This document shows positions 37,859 through 47,499 of a stretch of 64,000 nucleotides of DNA, one piece after another. The stretch lies in assembly GCA_018816945.1 (NCBI GenBank), contig JAHIVC010000015.1, positions 62,001-126,000 on the forward strand. The letters are read 5' to 3'. The notes under the pieces are model-generated. The model was given only the letters and a program-made list of their open reading frames with translations. It did no database searches and had not been told where the DNA came from. The position numbers were made by a program, and so were the translations under genes. How positions within the stretch are numbered: the first letter of the stretch is position 1; every line of letters begins with the position of its first letter. This stretch comes from Bacteroidota bacterium (GTDB taxonomy: Bacteria; Bacteroidota; Bacteroidia; Bacteroidales; GCA-2711565).

Positions 37859-39964
37859 TTAACTAATTAAGCCCCAGTTTGGTTTATTCTTAAACATTTG
37901 GATCAGTTGATTTTTTAAGGGTTTGTTCGATGGAGTTTCTAAATTAGGGTCCTTATCCAGAATTTCATTGGCAAGATTTCGGGCATATTTTAAGATTTTT
38001 TCATCTTTAATGAGGTCAGCAATTTTTAAATCCAACACACCGCTTTGCTGTGTTCCTTGTAAATCACCGGGGCCCCTCAGCCTCAGGTCGGCTTCGGCAA
38101 TTTCAAATCCATCGCTTGAGTTTACCATGATTTCAAGCCTTTTTTTGCCCTCGGCAGTTAATTTATAACCCGACATCAAAATGCAATACGATTGGTCGGC
38201 ACCTCTTCCAACCCTGCCCCTTAACTGGTGAAGCTGCGACAGGCCAAAACGTTCGGCATTTTCGATGACCATTACCGAGGCGTTGGGAATATCAATCCCT
38301 ACTTCGATTACAGTTGTAGAAACCATGATCTGGGTTTCGCCTTTGATGAATCGCCGCATTTCGTATTCTTTTTGAGCAGGTTTCATTTTGCCATGCACAA
38401 TACTGATGGCATACTCAGGGAGCGGAAAATCGCGGCTAATACTTTCGTACCCATCCATTAAATCTTTTAAATCAAGTTTTTCCGATTCGTTGATTAAGGG
38501 ATAAACAATATAAACCTGATTGCCCTGTTTGATTTGTTTTTTCAAAAACCCAAATAGCTTCAACCTTCCCGAATCATATTGGTGGATGGTTTTGATGGCT
38601 TTTCGTCCGGGTGGAAGCTCATCAATGACGGAAAAATCAAGATCACCGTACAAAGTCATTCCTAAAGTTCGGGGTATAGGAGTGGCAGTCATCACTAAAA
38701 TATGAGGCGGAACATTGTTTTTTCGCCAAAGTTTTGCGCGTTGCTCCACGCCAAAACGATGCTGCTCATCAATAATTACCAAGCCCAGATTATTAAATTT
38801 TACGGCATCTTCAATTAAAGCATGCGTACCAATGAGCACATTCAGTTCACCACTTTGCAATTGTTCATGAATTATTTTTCGTTCGGCAGTTTTTGTTGAA
38901 CCCGTTAAAAGTGCAAGTTTGATGTTCAATTTGTTGATCATGGCTTGTATGCTCTTAGCATGCTGAGTTGCCAGAATTTCAGTAGGTGCCATAATACAGG
39001 CCTGAAATCCATTGTCGAGGGCAATTAGGATCGACATTAGAGCCACGAGAGTTTTTCCGCTGCCCACATCCCCTTGTAAAAGGCGGTTCATTTGTTTGCC
39101 CGAACCTAAATCGGTACGAATTTCTTTAATGACCCGCTTTTGAGCATTCGTCAGTTCAAAGGGCAGATTATTGGCATAAAAGTCATTTACGTATTTACCA
39201 ACATTTGTAAATACATTGCCTTTAATTTTTTGTGTACGGTTAATTTTATGACGTAAAAGTTTTAGTTGAATAAAGAATAGTTCTTCAAATTTTAAACGAC
39301 TTTGTGCTCGCGAAAGTAGCTGAGGGTTTTTGGGGAAATGGATGTTTAGTAAGGCTTCTTCATGCGAAATTAATTTCAGATTGTTGATGATTTCCTTTGT
39401 CAAAGTTTCGCGAAGAACACCCTCAGACCGGATAAGCAAATTCCTGGTAAGGTTTCCGATGGCTTTATTTCCTAATCCTTTGGCCTTAAGTTTTTCGGTT
39501 GAATTGTAATAAGGTTGCAAACTTTCACCCAATCCTTCGTCTTCTTTTTCAACAGGCTCAATTTCGGGATGGGCAATATTATATTTGTTATTGAACAAAG
39601 TAGGTTTCCCAAAAACGATATATTCATTATTTTCTTTGATACTTTCTTTAATCCATCGGATCGAACGGAACCAAACCAGCTCGATGGAACCGCTATTGTC
39701 GGAAAGAATCGCTGTTAAGCGTGCAGCCCGTTGTTGGCCAATTTGCTGGATATTGGAAATTTTTCCTTTAAGTTGAATGAGGGTATTTGTGTTTGAGATA
39801 TCCCTGATTTTGTAAATTTTACTCTTATCGATATAACGAAACGGGTAAAAGTTTAATAGGTCGCCAAAGGTATTAATTGCCAGTTCCAGCCTCAAAGATT
39901 GGGCTCTTTGAGGGCCTACACCTTTCAGGTATTCAATTGGGGTATCAAGGAAACTATATGACAT
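37859..39964 (-). CDS. recG: ATP-dependent DNA helicase RecG
   Basis: 701 residues. Acts on stalled forks and Holliday junctions. N-terminal wedge/OB region (YLKGVGPQRAQSLRLEL), then helicase motifs: Walker A LLQGDVGSGKT, the DExH box VIIDEQHRFGVEQR, TATPIPRT (motif III), HGKMKPAQKE, VSTTVIEVGIDIPNAS and the QLHQLRGRVGRG motif VI, followed by the TRG-like GPGDLQGTQQSG. Full length. A 163-base gap separates it from pheT; no closer operon link. Confidence 0.97.
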   Translation of the reverse strand: MSYSFLDTPIEYLKGVGPQRAQSLRLELAINTFGDLLNFYPFRYIDKSKIYKIRDISNTNTLIQLKGKISNIQQIGQQRAARLTAILSDNSGSIELVWFRSIRWIKESIKENNEYIVFGKPTLFNNKYNIAHPEIEPVEKEDEGLGESLQPYYNSTEKLKAKGLGNKAIGNLTRNLLIRSEGVLRETLTKEIINNLKLISHEEALLNIHFPKNPQLLSRAQSRLKFEELFFIQLKLLRHKINRTQKIKGNVFTNVGKYVNDFYANNLPFELTNAQKRVIKEIRTDLGSGKQMNRLLQGDVGSGKTLVALMSILIALDNGFQACIMAPTEILATQHAKSIQAMINKLNIKLALLTGSTKTAERKIIHEQLQSGELNVLIGTHALIEDAVKFNNLGLVIIDEQHRFGVEQRAKLWRKNNVPPHILVMTATPIPRTLGMTLYGDLDFSVIDELPPGRKAIKTIHQYDSGRLKLFGFLKKQIKQGNQVYIVYPLINESEKLDLKDLMDGYESISRDFPLPEYAISIVHGKMKPAQKEYEMRRFIKGETQIMVSTTVIEVGIDIPNASVMVIENAERFGLSQLHQLRGRVGRGADQSYCILMSGYKLTAEGKKRLEIMVNSSDGFEIAEADLRLRGPGDLQGTQQSGVLDLKIADLIKDEKILKYARNLANEILDKDPNLETPSNKPLKNQLIQMFKNKPNWGLIS

Positions 39965-40005
39965 TCAAAGGAAACTTTACAAAACAAATTTATGAATTTA
40001 GCTAT

Positions 40006-40039
40006 CAAAAAAAAACCCCTCTCAATGGAGGAGTTTTTT
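40006..40039 (-). terminator. Terminator of the gld/por cluster
   Basis: Stem 40011-40021 with 40028-40038, 11 bp with one mismatch, 6-nt loop, U run on the minus strand. It follows the gldN stop at 40050. Confidence 0.8.
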
Positions 40040-40049
40040 AGGTATGTTC

Positions 40050-40895
40050 TTAAAATTCCCAGAGCTGATGCTCGAAGGTAAACAATTCGTTTTTAATTCG
40101 CTCCGATTCGAACAGTGCATCAATGCCTTCGGCGTATTCCGAAATTCGGCGGTCGAAAACATTTGATTCTTTATAGATATAACTTGAAAACATCCGTTTC
40201 CAGAAAATTTCATCATAAGTTCTTTTTTCGGCATCGTTGAAGCGGTTGTACATTTGTGCTTTGGCCAAAATATTTCGGGCTTCGGGAAAATAAATCCAGA
40301 ATAAAGGTTGAGGAATTTCTTTGCCGTCACGTTCTTCCATCATCACCGGACAAAGACCGATAACCCTAACCATCATTTGGGATCTTTGTTTGTCGAAATA
40401 CCAATCTTCTTTAACTCTTAGTTGCATAACCTTGCTGGGATCAAATGTGGTGTAGATTGTAGTATCATATTCATCATAAGGAGGATAAGGTCGCGACAAT
40501 ACCATATTCACAGCACTGGTTTGACGGGCAACCACCTCATTATAAGTGATGGGAGCAAGAAACTCGTCCGTGGCAGAAATATCATAAGCCGTAATTTCAC
40601 CTTCCTTAAGACCGTCGATTACAATTTGGAAAAAACTTCTCCAGTTTCCATGTGCCTCAACAGGAAAATAAAAAGGCTGATTCATCTTCTCTCGAAAATC
40701 AATCACCCTCCAAATTCTTTTTTGCCACATTACATCAGCCATGCGGATTGATGGCAGTGGCGTAGGTTTTACATCAATGATACCATCATCGGGAAATAAA
40801 CCATCGACAGGTGTTTCATTTATTACTTGCGCATTGATTTGTAAAACAATGGTGAGTAAGAAACCTAAAACGAATAATGAAATAATATTTTTCAT
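40050..40895 (-). CDS. gldN: Type IX secretion/gliding protein GldN (PorN)
   Basis: 281 residues with a signal peptide (MKNIISLFVLGFLLTIVLQINAQ). PSIRMADVMWQKRIWRVIDFREKMNQPFYFP is the family hallmark (seen here in two blocks: RMADVMWQKRIWRVID and REKMNQPFYFP). GldN is a periplasmic partner of GldK in the ring-shaped trans-envelope complex that exports proteins with C-terminal sorting domains. Last gene of the cluster; it starts one base after gldM's stop. Confidence 0.95.
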   Translation of the reverse strand: MKNIISLFVLGFLLTIVLQINAQVINETPVDGLFPDDGIIDVKPTPLPSIRMADVMWQKRIWRVIDFREKMNQPFYFPVEAHGNWRSFFQIVIDGLKEGEITAYDISATDEFLAPITYNEVVARQTSAVNMVLSRPYPPYDEYDTTIYTTFDPSKVMQLRVKEDWYFDKQRSQMMVRVIGLCPVMMEERDGKEIPQPLFWIYFPEARNILAKAQMYNRFNDAEKRTYDEIFWKRMFSSYIYKESNVFDRRISEYAEGIDALFESERIKNELFTFEHQLWEF

Positions 40896-40896
40896 C

Positions 40897-42504
40897 TTAA
40901 TTAATTGTTAAATTGATAGGATTTAAAGTTCTTTTTGATCCATCGGGTCCTGAAGCTTGAATGTTTTCAAAGAAAAACTTTTGTCCTCTTCTTGCGTTTC
41001 TGATCATTTCAATCATTTCTGCTGAGAACTGATTGCCCTGAGTTGTTTTTGGAACAAAGTCACCGTTTAACATGGTTACCATTGTAAACGAATTGACTAT
41101 AAAATTTAAGTCAAATTCAAAATCATCCATTGAAGGAATGATGGCAGCCGCAGCTATCAAAGTATTTTTATCAATTGACCCTTCTTTCTGACGGGCAATT
41201 TTAGCAACCGGATCAGGTACTCTTTTTACTCTGAATTCGCTGCTTCCCATATTTAAACGGGTACCATTATAGTTTGCAGTTGCACTAATCACTGTTTTTG
41301 TAGTTCCTGTCTCTACTCTAACAACCCAACCAGGCCCATTTGGATTTCTATTCAATTTACCAGCTGAAATAGTTGGAATTATAAGCTCGTCGGCCATTCC
41401 CGGAACTGAAATTGAAACAGGATTGTCAACGCCAATATAAAATACATTCATCTTTATGGCAGCAACCGTTAATGAAGGAGGTCCAACAATGTATTCACTC
41501 TTGAAAGGATAATCAACTTTATCACCTTCGGGATTTACAATCCTGATAAGCCCGGCGTATTTATGAGTCCCTTCTGCACTGCTAGTAAAATTAAGTTTAA
41601 CTACTCCATCTTTACCTCCAAGTTGATTGGCACGACTAATATTGCTTTCATTGATTTCATCGACACCTTGCAAAACATAAACTTCGGGGTTTTGTTTGGT
41701 ATCGTAGGCAGCAACAAAAACTTCTGCTTCATATTGCTGACCTTTCAAAATGTAAGAATTTTTAGAAATAACTTTAGCTGTTATGTCATCAAATTTAAAA
41801 TCCTCAGCAGTTACCGAAGAGAAAAGATAACTGGTAACATCAAATTCGGCATTTTGAACTTCCCCAATTAATTTGTTCAAGATGGTAACGTCTGCTGCCA
41901 GAATGGTATAATAAAAATTATGTTGTTCCCAGCTTTGCTCCATGCCATCTGCATCGTAATAGGGGCCCTTTGTTAATAATCCGATGCGGTCGCTATCTTC
42001 AGGTTCGTTCATTAATGCAAGGGTCTGTTTCCTGAATTCATCAATTCTTATTCTGAGCATACCGGAAGCACCTTTTGATCCATCTGCCGAATTCTTAAAA
42101 AAGAACCGTGTTGGTTCGGTATAACTATCCTTTGATTTTATCTCTTTCAGTGGAGTACTCTTAGCTTCTTCAACGGTTTTAATTTTGTTTTCAGATTGAA
42201 TAATAAGGGCATATTTTAAACTGTCAATAAATTGGATCAATTCCTGACTATTTGCTCTCACCTCTTGGGCCTTATCCCAAAAAGGTTTTATTTTATTAGG
42301 ATTAAGTTTGTATTGTTTATTAAACTCTGCATGAACATCTTCAATTTTATTTGAAAAATTTCCAATGGTCGATTCCATGCTCTCGTTAACAACGATGAAG
42401 GCATCTAACATCGACTTTGAAACATTCAGTGCCAACAGGGCTGTAAGCACCAAATACATCATCGCGATCATTTTCTGCCTCGGGGTTTCCTTATATGCTG
42501 CCAT
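40897..42504 (-). CDS. gldM: Type IX secretion motor protein GldM (PorM)
   Basis: 535 residues. One N-terminal transmembrane helix (MIAMMYLVLTALLALNVSKSM) preceded by the conserved KETPRQK stretch, followed by a large periplasmic part made of a helical bundle and beta domains. It transmits the rotation driven by proton flow through GldL-GldM to the outer ring. Its position between gldL and gldN is the canonical order. Confidence 0.96.
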   Translation of the reverse strand: MAAYKETPRQKMIAMMYLVLTALLALNVSKSMLDAFIVVNESMESTIGNFSNKIEDVHAEFNKQYKLNPNKIKPFWDKAQEVRANSQELIQFIDSLKYALIIQSENKIKTVEEAKSTPLKEIKSKDSYTEPTRFFFKNSADGSKGASGMLRIRIDEFRKQTLALMNEPEDSDRIGLLTKGPYYDADGMEQSWEQHNFYYTILAADVTILNKLIGEVQNAEFDVTSYLFSSVTAEDFKFDDITAKVISKNSYILKGQQYEAEVFVAAYDTKQNPEVYVLQGVDEINESNISRANQLGGKDGVVKLNFTSSAEGTHKYAGLIRIVNPEGDKVDYPFKSEYIVGPPSLTVAAIKMNVFYIGVDNPVSISVPGMADELIIPTISAGKLNRNPNGPGWVVRVETGTTKTVISATANYNGTRLNMGSSEFRVKRVPDPVAKIARQKEGSIDKNTLIAAAAIIPSMDDFEFDLNFIVNSFTMVTMLNGDFVPKTTQGNQFSAEMIEMIRNARRGQKFFFENIQASGPDGSKRTLNPINLTIN

Positions 42505-42544
42505 ATCAGTTTATTGATATAAATTAATACTAGATAAACAATTG

Positions 42545-43600
42545 TTAACGTGAAGCATTAGGATTCATCGCTGATAACATGCCACCATATACACTATTTA
42601 ATGCTGCCATCTTCTGATTAAGTTCATCCATGTTTTTCTTATATGCAATCATCCCATTGGCTGATTCATTCAGGTTAGCCAGGAACAGATTCATGGTTTC
42701 ATGAAGTTTTGCAGAAGACTCAACTTGTTGGTTTGAGCTTTGCAATTGCATCTCGTAAAATTTATTTAAAGAAGACATGGTCTCTGAAATCTTTTTCAGT
42801 TGCTGGTTGTATAATGAACCTTCAATATCTGAAAAATCAAGTGCATCAGCAGATTTTGAAATAATTTCAGATGATCTTTTGTAATTATCTGCAAGTCCTT
42901 TAGCAGAATCATTGGCATCCCTGACTGTTTCTGAAAATCCTTTAACCGATGAGATATCGGCTTTTATCGATTCATTTGCTGCACTGTAGGATTTTGTCAA
43001 TTCCGAAACCTGATAAGATGCTTGTTTCACATTAGCTGAAAATTCATCGTTTACCTGAACATCGCGACCTAATGAGTTGGCTGTTTTTTTATAAGTTTCA
43101 GATAAATCACTCATTGAAGAGGTTGCGGAACGCATCCGGTCAACATATTCATTGGTTGCAAATGAAGCGTTGGTTACATCTTTTAATTTTGAAGTATTAT
43201 CGCTTAAATTACGCAACCCTGATGCAAGATTATCAATCAGTTGAGCATCGATATTGGCATCTTTTAAAAGATTGTCGAGTTGTTGGGTGTAGTTTTCCTT
43301 TTTCGTTCTTTTACCAATCCCATCTCCAATATAAAAAGCTTCTAATTCCGGATATACTAAACTCCAGTCAGGTTCAACATGTGGTGGTTCGAATGCAGAT
43401 AAAAGGAAGATTAGGGCTTCAGTGCCAAGACCTACCAATAACATTTCATCTGCATAGGCATAATGATTAATTTTAAAAAGTGCACCTAAAATTACAACCG
43501 ATGCACCTATTCCGTATGCTCGAGCTAGGAATTTTTTAAAATACCTGCCTCTAACCGCTATATAACCTTTTGTTCTTAAAGATTGATTAATAATTGCCAT
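42545..43600 (-). CDS. gldL: Type IX secretion motor protein GldL (PorL)
   Basis: 351 residues. Two transmembrane helices near the N-terminus (GIGASVVILGALFKIN and ADEMLLVGLGTEALIFLLSAF, with the conserved Glu in LGTEAL), the PPHVEPDWSLVYPEL block, then a long cytoplasmic coiled coil of about 250 residues. GldL and GldM form the proton-driven motor of the T9SS. Start at 43600 (MAIINQSLRTKGYI) fits. 40-base gap to gldM. Confidence 0.95.
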   Translation of the reverse strand: MAIINQSLRTKGYIAVRGRYFKKFLARAYGIGASVVILGALFKINHYAYADEMLLVGLGTEALIFLLSAFEPPHVEPDWSLVYPELEAFYIGDGIGKRTKKENYTQQLDNLLKDANIDAQLIDNLASGLRNLSDNTSKLKDVTNASFATNEYVDRMRSATSSMSDLSETYKKTANSLGRDVQVNDEFSANVKQASYQVSELTKSYSAANESIKADISSVKGFSETVRDANDSAKGLADNYKRSSEIISKSADALDFSDIEGSLYNQQLKKISETMSSLNKFYEMQLQSSNQQVESSAKLHETMNLFLANLNESANGMIAYKKNMDELNQKMAALNSVYGGMLSAMNPNASR

Positions 43601-43623
43601 TTCTATCTGTATTTATGTTAAAA

Positions 43624-44994
43624 TTAGTTATAAACATTTGATGCTTTTGCCGGATTATCTCCTTTATTACGACCTAAGTAAGGTTGAATACTTCTGAAAC
43701 CTACATATGATTTAGCTGTATCTTGATATTCATAGGCCCGCGTTGTTACCCTTAAATAATAAGCGATATCTTTCCACGAGCCACCCCTGATTACTTTTCT
43801 TTTCATTGCAGGTGAATCATCCGGTTTCGCGTTATATGTATAATTCGGGTTCATGTCCCAGGAGAAGTTATATGATGCAGGATCATAGGCGCTGTTGGTC
43901 CATTCGGCTACATTCCCAGCCATATCATATAATCCCCAGTCATTGGCCGGATAATGGCCAACAATGATGGTTCTTAATCCTCCGTCGTCAATATAATTAC
44001 CTCTGATAGGTTTGAAATTTGCAAGAAAACATCCTTTTTCATTCCGGGTATATGGTCCTCCCCATGGATAGGGGCTTAGCTCATTTCCTCCTCGTGCGGC
44101 CCATTCCCACTCTGCTTCTGTTGGCAATCGGAATTCGGCACCCACCGAAGCCCTTCTTTTGCCGGCACCACTATTATTATACAATTCGGTTCGCCACACA
44201 CAAAATGCTTTTGCCTGAAGCCAATTTACTCCAACTACAGGATAATGATCATAGGCAGGATGCCAGAAATATCTTTCGGTTAGCGGGTCGTTAAATGAAT
44301 AGGTGTAGTCATGGATCCATGCTAAAGTATCGGGATAAACATTGATAGATTCTCGTTTGACATAAACAGAACGGTCGCGAAGCCCTTGTGGCCGGTTGGC
44401 CAAACTGGCATCCAGATAATTGCCGGGTGTACTAAAATCTTTTTGGGCGGCAGCCTGCAAATCGACCCAATAATATTCGTAATTGAGTTTTCTTGAATCA
44501 ATTTGTTTTTTTCTGAAATAACGTTCATGTTCTGGTAAATAAATATTCTCGATGGCATCACGAACCTCCTGATCACTGCTTTGCCATTCAATATCAGTGT
44601 CCCAATTTAAAAATGGAGGATCATATACTTCGCCTGTTTCAGGATCTTCTTCAATCAGATAATCTTCGGGCCTGATATCACCTAACATCCTTCTGGCAAT
44701 TGAGTCACGTACCCAATTTACAAATTGTCGGTATTCATTATTTGTGATTTCAGTTTCATCCATAAAGAATGAAGAGATGGATACGGTTTTAGGTTCAATA
44801 ACTTGACCATATGTGATATCCTCATCGCCGGCACCCATGGTATAGCTTCCTTGAGGGACGAATACCATTCCGTAAGGGTCGGGCTGATAGAAAGTTCCTG
44901 ATTTTCTATTAACGCCAACTAATTCTCCATTCCCCTTGTCACTACAACTCACCAGAACAATAAGTGCCGCTATAAAAAGAAGTATTTTTTTCAT
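43624..44994 (-). CDS. gldK: Type IX secretion ring lipoprotein GldK (PorK)
   Basis: 456 residues, lipoprotein signal with lipobox LVSC (Cys17). The body is a formylglycine-generating-enzyme (sulfatase-modifying) fold, seen in FMDETEITNNEYRQFV, YPVVGVNWLQAKAFCVWR, RLPTEAEWEWAARGG and RGGSWKD, without catalytic function in this family. GldK and GldN form the periplasmic ring under the outer membrane. First of the four gld genes; porP lies 89 bases upstream. Confidence 0.95.
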   Translation of the reverse strand: MKKILLFIAALIVLVSCSDKGNGELVGVNRKSGTFYQPDPYGMVFVPQGSYTMGAGDEDITYGQVIEPKTVSISSFFMDETEITNNEYRQFVNWVRDSIARRMLGDIRPEDYLIEEDPETGEVYDPPFLNWDTDIEWQSSDQEVRDAIENIYLPEHERYFRKKQIDSRKLNYEYYWVDLQAAAQKDFSTPGNYLDASLANRPQGLRDRSVYVKRESINVYPDTLAWIHDYTYSFNDPLTERYFWHPAYDHYPVVGVNWLQAKAFCVWRTELYNNSGAGKRRASVGAEFRLPTEAEWEWAARGGNELSPYPWGGPYTRNEKGCFLANFKPIRGNYIDDGGLRTIIVGHYPANDWGLYDMAGNVAEWTNSAYDPASYNFSWDMNPNYTYNAKPDDSPAMKRKVIRGGSWKDIAYYLRVTTRAYEYQDTAKSYVGFRSIQPYLGRNKGDNPAKASNVYN

Positions 44995-45082
44995 ATTTTA
45001 TCTTTAGTATTTGATCTAAAACGAAAAATCCACATTAATATTTTAGTTAAAATAATAACTGTCTGTAAATTAATAATATTAA

Positions 45083-46048
45083 TTATAAAAATCTTGTGTT
45101 TCGATATGCATCTCTTCTTTTGTCAACATCTATATCAAAACTATAACTTACCATAATCTCGTGACTCCCTAAAGGATTTATTGAAGACAAAGGTAAGTCA
45201 TAAGCATAACCAATTCTAAAATTTTTATTTTGCATCCCCAATAAAATTGCAAAAGCATCAGCAGTCTGCATGTTGTAAGTAACGCCCCCCCAGAATTTAT
45301 TATTGTATTGCAGCAAACTGCTAATTGATATTTGTGTAGAAGAAAAATTTGACTTTATCAATATTGAAGGGATAATTCGATACTCTGGTTTGTTTGGAAT
45401 TTCAAACTCATACCCACCGGTTAAATATGCCGTTCGATCAAGTACAGGCTGCCCTGCGCCGGTTTCCGAGAACGAAGCACCTTTGGTTTCAAGTAAATTA
45501 ATCATTGACAGTCCTAAATAATATTTGTTGGAAACTTTATAAAAAGCTCCTAGGCCTACATCTGCTAAAAGTGAGCTTATATTGTCACCGATTCCAGAAA
45601 TAACCGGATCATTCTCATCAATAGCTATAAATTTGCCAAAATTAATATTTCGGTTAATTACCGATAACTGTCCACCAATCCCTAAAATACCCTGACTCAA
45701 TTCAATCTTATAGGCATACTGTAGATTTACTGAAACATCTTTAAAAAACCCAAGTTTGTCTTCAGAGACACTGAGTCCCAATCCTCCTTTTAGTAACGCT
45801 GATGGGACATTTACCGCTACTAAATAGGTGACTGGAGCTATATGATTTCCTTCAGAATCATTCAAACCCATCCATTGTTGTCGGGTAAAAGCAGTGGCAA
45901 ATATTGATTCGTTAATAGCTGCATAAGCAGGATTTATAAAAGGAAATGAAAACATATTCTGACTCAACATCGACGCCTGTTGCGCATTTGCCAAGCTCAT
46001 TGTAAGTAAAAGAGTGATTGATATTATTATGCGGCTAATTGTAAGCAT
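45083..46048 (-). CDS. porP: PorP/SprF family T9SS outer-membrane protein
   Basis: 321 residues with signal peptide (MLTISRIIISITLLLTMSLANAQ). The family opening SMLSQNMFSFPFINPAYA, then TRQQWMGL, GGLGLSVSEDKLGFF and ISYAYDL-like final strands mark the PorP/SprF outer-membrane barrel family. Members help place T9SS cargo such as adhesins on the cell surface. Upstream of gldK, as in Porphyromonas and related genomes. PorP family members are often multiple per genome; this is the one in the core cluster. Confidence 0.92.
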   Translation of the reverse strand: MLTISRIIISITLLLTMSLANAQQASMLSQNMFSFPFINPAYAAINESIFATAFTRQQWMGLNDSEGNHIAPVTYLVAVNVPSALLKGGLGLSVSEDKLGFFKDVSVNLQYAYKIELSQGILGIGGQLSVINRNINFGKFIAIDENDPVISGIGDNISSLLADVGLGAFYKVSNKYYLGLSMINLLETKGASFSETGAGQPVLDRTAYLTGGYEFEIPNKPEYRIIPSILIKSNFSSTQISISSLLQYNNKFWGGVTYNMQTADAFAILLGMQNKNFRIGYAYDLPLSSINPLGSHEIMVSYSFDIDVDKRRDAYRNTRFL

Positions 46049-46451
46049 CTAGTCAAAAAAAGGTTTTGTAACGAACGAAAATAGTAATAATCCTAAATAT
46101 AAATATTCAAACCAATGAATTGTATAAACTTTGTATTGTTAGTAATTAAGTGCTTTAACGGTTTCAAGGTTGATAGGTTACATCAAAAATAATGCTTGGT
46201 AATCTTAAAAATCCTCGATTTATTACTGATTGTTTCAAACGATCTATCAACATTAAAAGTATGATCAATAGGATCAATTATGCACTTTAATGTTCGGGTT
46301 CGAAATATTGTCTTGGATATCAGGGATTTTACGATGGAGACTCAGTATCAAAATTAATGAGTCGGGTAATTTCTTTTATTTAGATGGAATAAATTCTAAC
46401 TAAAAAACTTTTACCTTTGTCGCCATTTTTCACCCATCAAAAAATATACAT
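46049..46451. other. 403-base intergenic region between divergent porP and yitT-like genes
   Basis: No gene. Contains a TACCTTTG -7 element (46412-46419) in front of the YitT gene, and an 8-bp inverted repeat GTTGATAG/CTATCAAC (46169-46176 and 46244-46251), 67 bases apart. A tandem GATCAATAG-like repeat lies at about 46262-46279. Nothing else recognisable. Confidence 0.5.
46412..46419 (+). promoter_or_regulatory. Promoter -7 element for the YitT-family gene
   Basis: TACCTTTG, a perfect TAnnTTTG, 32 bases before the ATG at 46452. No clear -33 TTG at the expected distance. Confidence 0.4.
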
Positions 46452-47345
46452 ATGACTTTTATTATCAAGGAAAAACTGTTTTCGAAGCAGTGGTTGATTA
46501 ATTATTTTTTAATCATCATAGGATCCTTTATCCTTGCTGCAGGTTTTGTTCTTTTCATTACTCCATATAAAATTGTTCCGGGTGGGGTTTATGGGATTTC
46601 AATTGTGTTGCACTATATGTTTGGTACACCAGTTGGTTTGGTGGCTTTACTTTTCGACATCCCATTAACCATAATTGGAATTAAAGTATTGGGCCCACGA
46701 TTCGGTGTTAAAACAGTAGTTGGTTTTGTGCTAACAGCTGCATTTGTTGACGGCCTTACTTACTTGTATGGTTTTGAGCCGCTTGTTGAAGATGACGCAC
46801 TTTTGTCTTCAATTTTTGGAGGAGTCGTTATCGGGTTCGGGCTTGGCTTAATTTTCAAAGCTAAGGCAACATCAGGAGGTTCGGATATTGTAGCAATGAT
46901 TATTAGTAAATATACAAAGCTACCCCTTGGTCAATTACTGATTATGGTTGATTCGGCAATTGTTATTGTTGGGTTGATCATTTTTAAAGATTGGAAGATC
47001 CCCCTGTATTCATTGATCGTAATTTTTATTACAGGAAGAGTAGTGGATGTTGTGCTACAGGGAATAAGTTATGATAAAACGCTTCTTATCATTTCCGATA
47101 AATACGAATTGATACGCGATAAAATCATCAATGATTTAAATAGAGGTGGAACCTATATCAAAGGTGAAGGCATGTATAATAAACAGGAGAAAACCATCAT
47201 CTATGTTGTTGTAAACAGAAGGGAACTGGCAATTTTACAGGACTTTATCCACGCTACTGATCCGGAAGCGTTTCTTACGGTAATAAACGCAAATGAGATT
47301 CTTGGAAAAGGGTTTAAATCACTTAGCGACAGACAAGATTTTTAA
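46452..47345 (+). CDS. YitT-family membrane protein (DUF161-DUF2179)
   Basis: 297 residues: an N-terminal membrane part with five to six hydrophobic segments including GSFILAAGFVLFITPYKIVPGGVYGIS and SGGSDIVAMIISKYTKLPLGQLL (the PGG and SGG loops are family marks; each is quoted only in part here), and a soluble C-terminal DUF2179 domain (YIKGEGMYNKQEKTIIYVVVNRRE...). The family is widespread and its transport substrate is not established. Monocistronic; the wtp operon starts 154 bases later. Confidence 0.88.
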   Translation: MTFIIKEKLFSKQWLINYFLIIIGSFILAAGFVLFITPYKIVPGGVYGISIVLHYMFGTPVGLVALLFDIPLTIIGIKVLGPRFGVKTVVGFVLTAAFVDGLTYLYGFEPLVEDDALLSSIFGGVVIGFGLGLIFKAKATSGGSDIVAMIISKYTKLPLGQLLIMVDSAIVIVGLIIFKDWKIPLYSLIVIFITGRVVDVVLQGISYDKTLLIISDKYELIRDKIINDLNRGGTYIKGEGMYNKQEKTIIYVVVNRRELAILQDFIHATDPEAFLTVINANEILGKGFKSLSDRQDF

Positions 47346-47499
47346 ACTATAATCTGTGTTTTTTAAAACTTTTATTTAAAGAAAATAAATTCTTAAACGT
47401 TACTGAAATTCAATATTTCTACTTTTTGAAATTGTAAAATGATTAATATTGTTTGCGATTTGTTTTCTTCAGGTTTGCCGAATAATTAATTAAGTTGAG

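Noticed and set aside
41612-41640. TGGCAC...TTGC pattern inside gldM as a second sigma-54 promoter
   Set aside because: The GG/GC spacing is 3 bases too long and it lies within a coding region.
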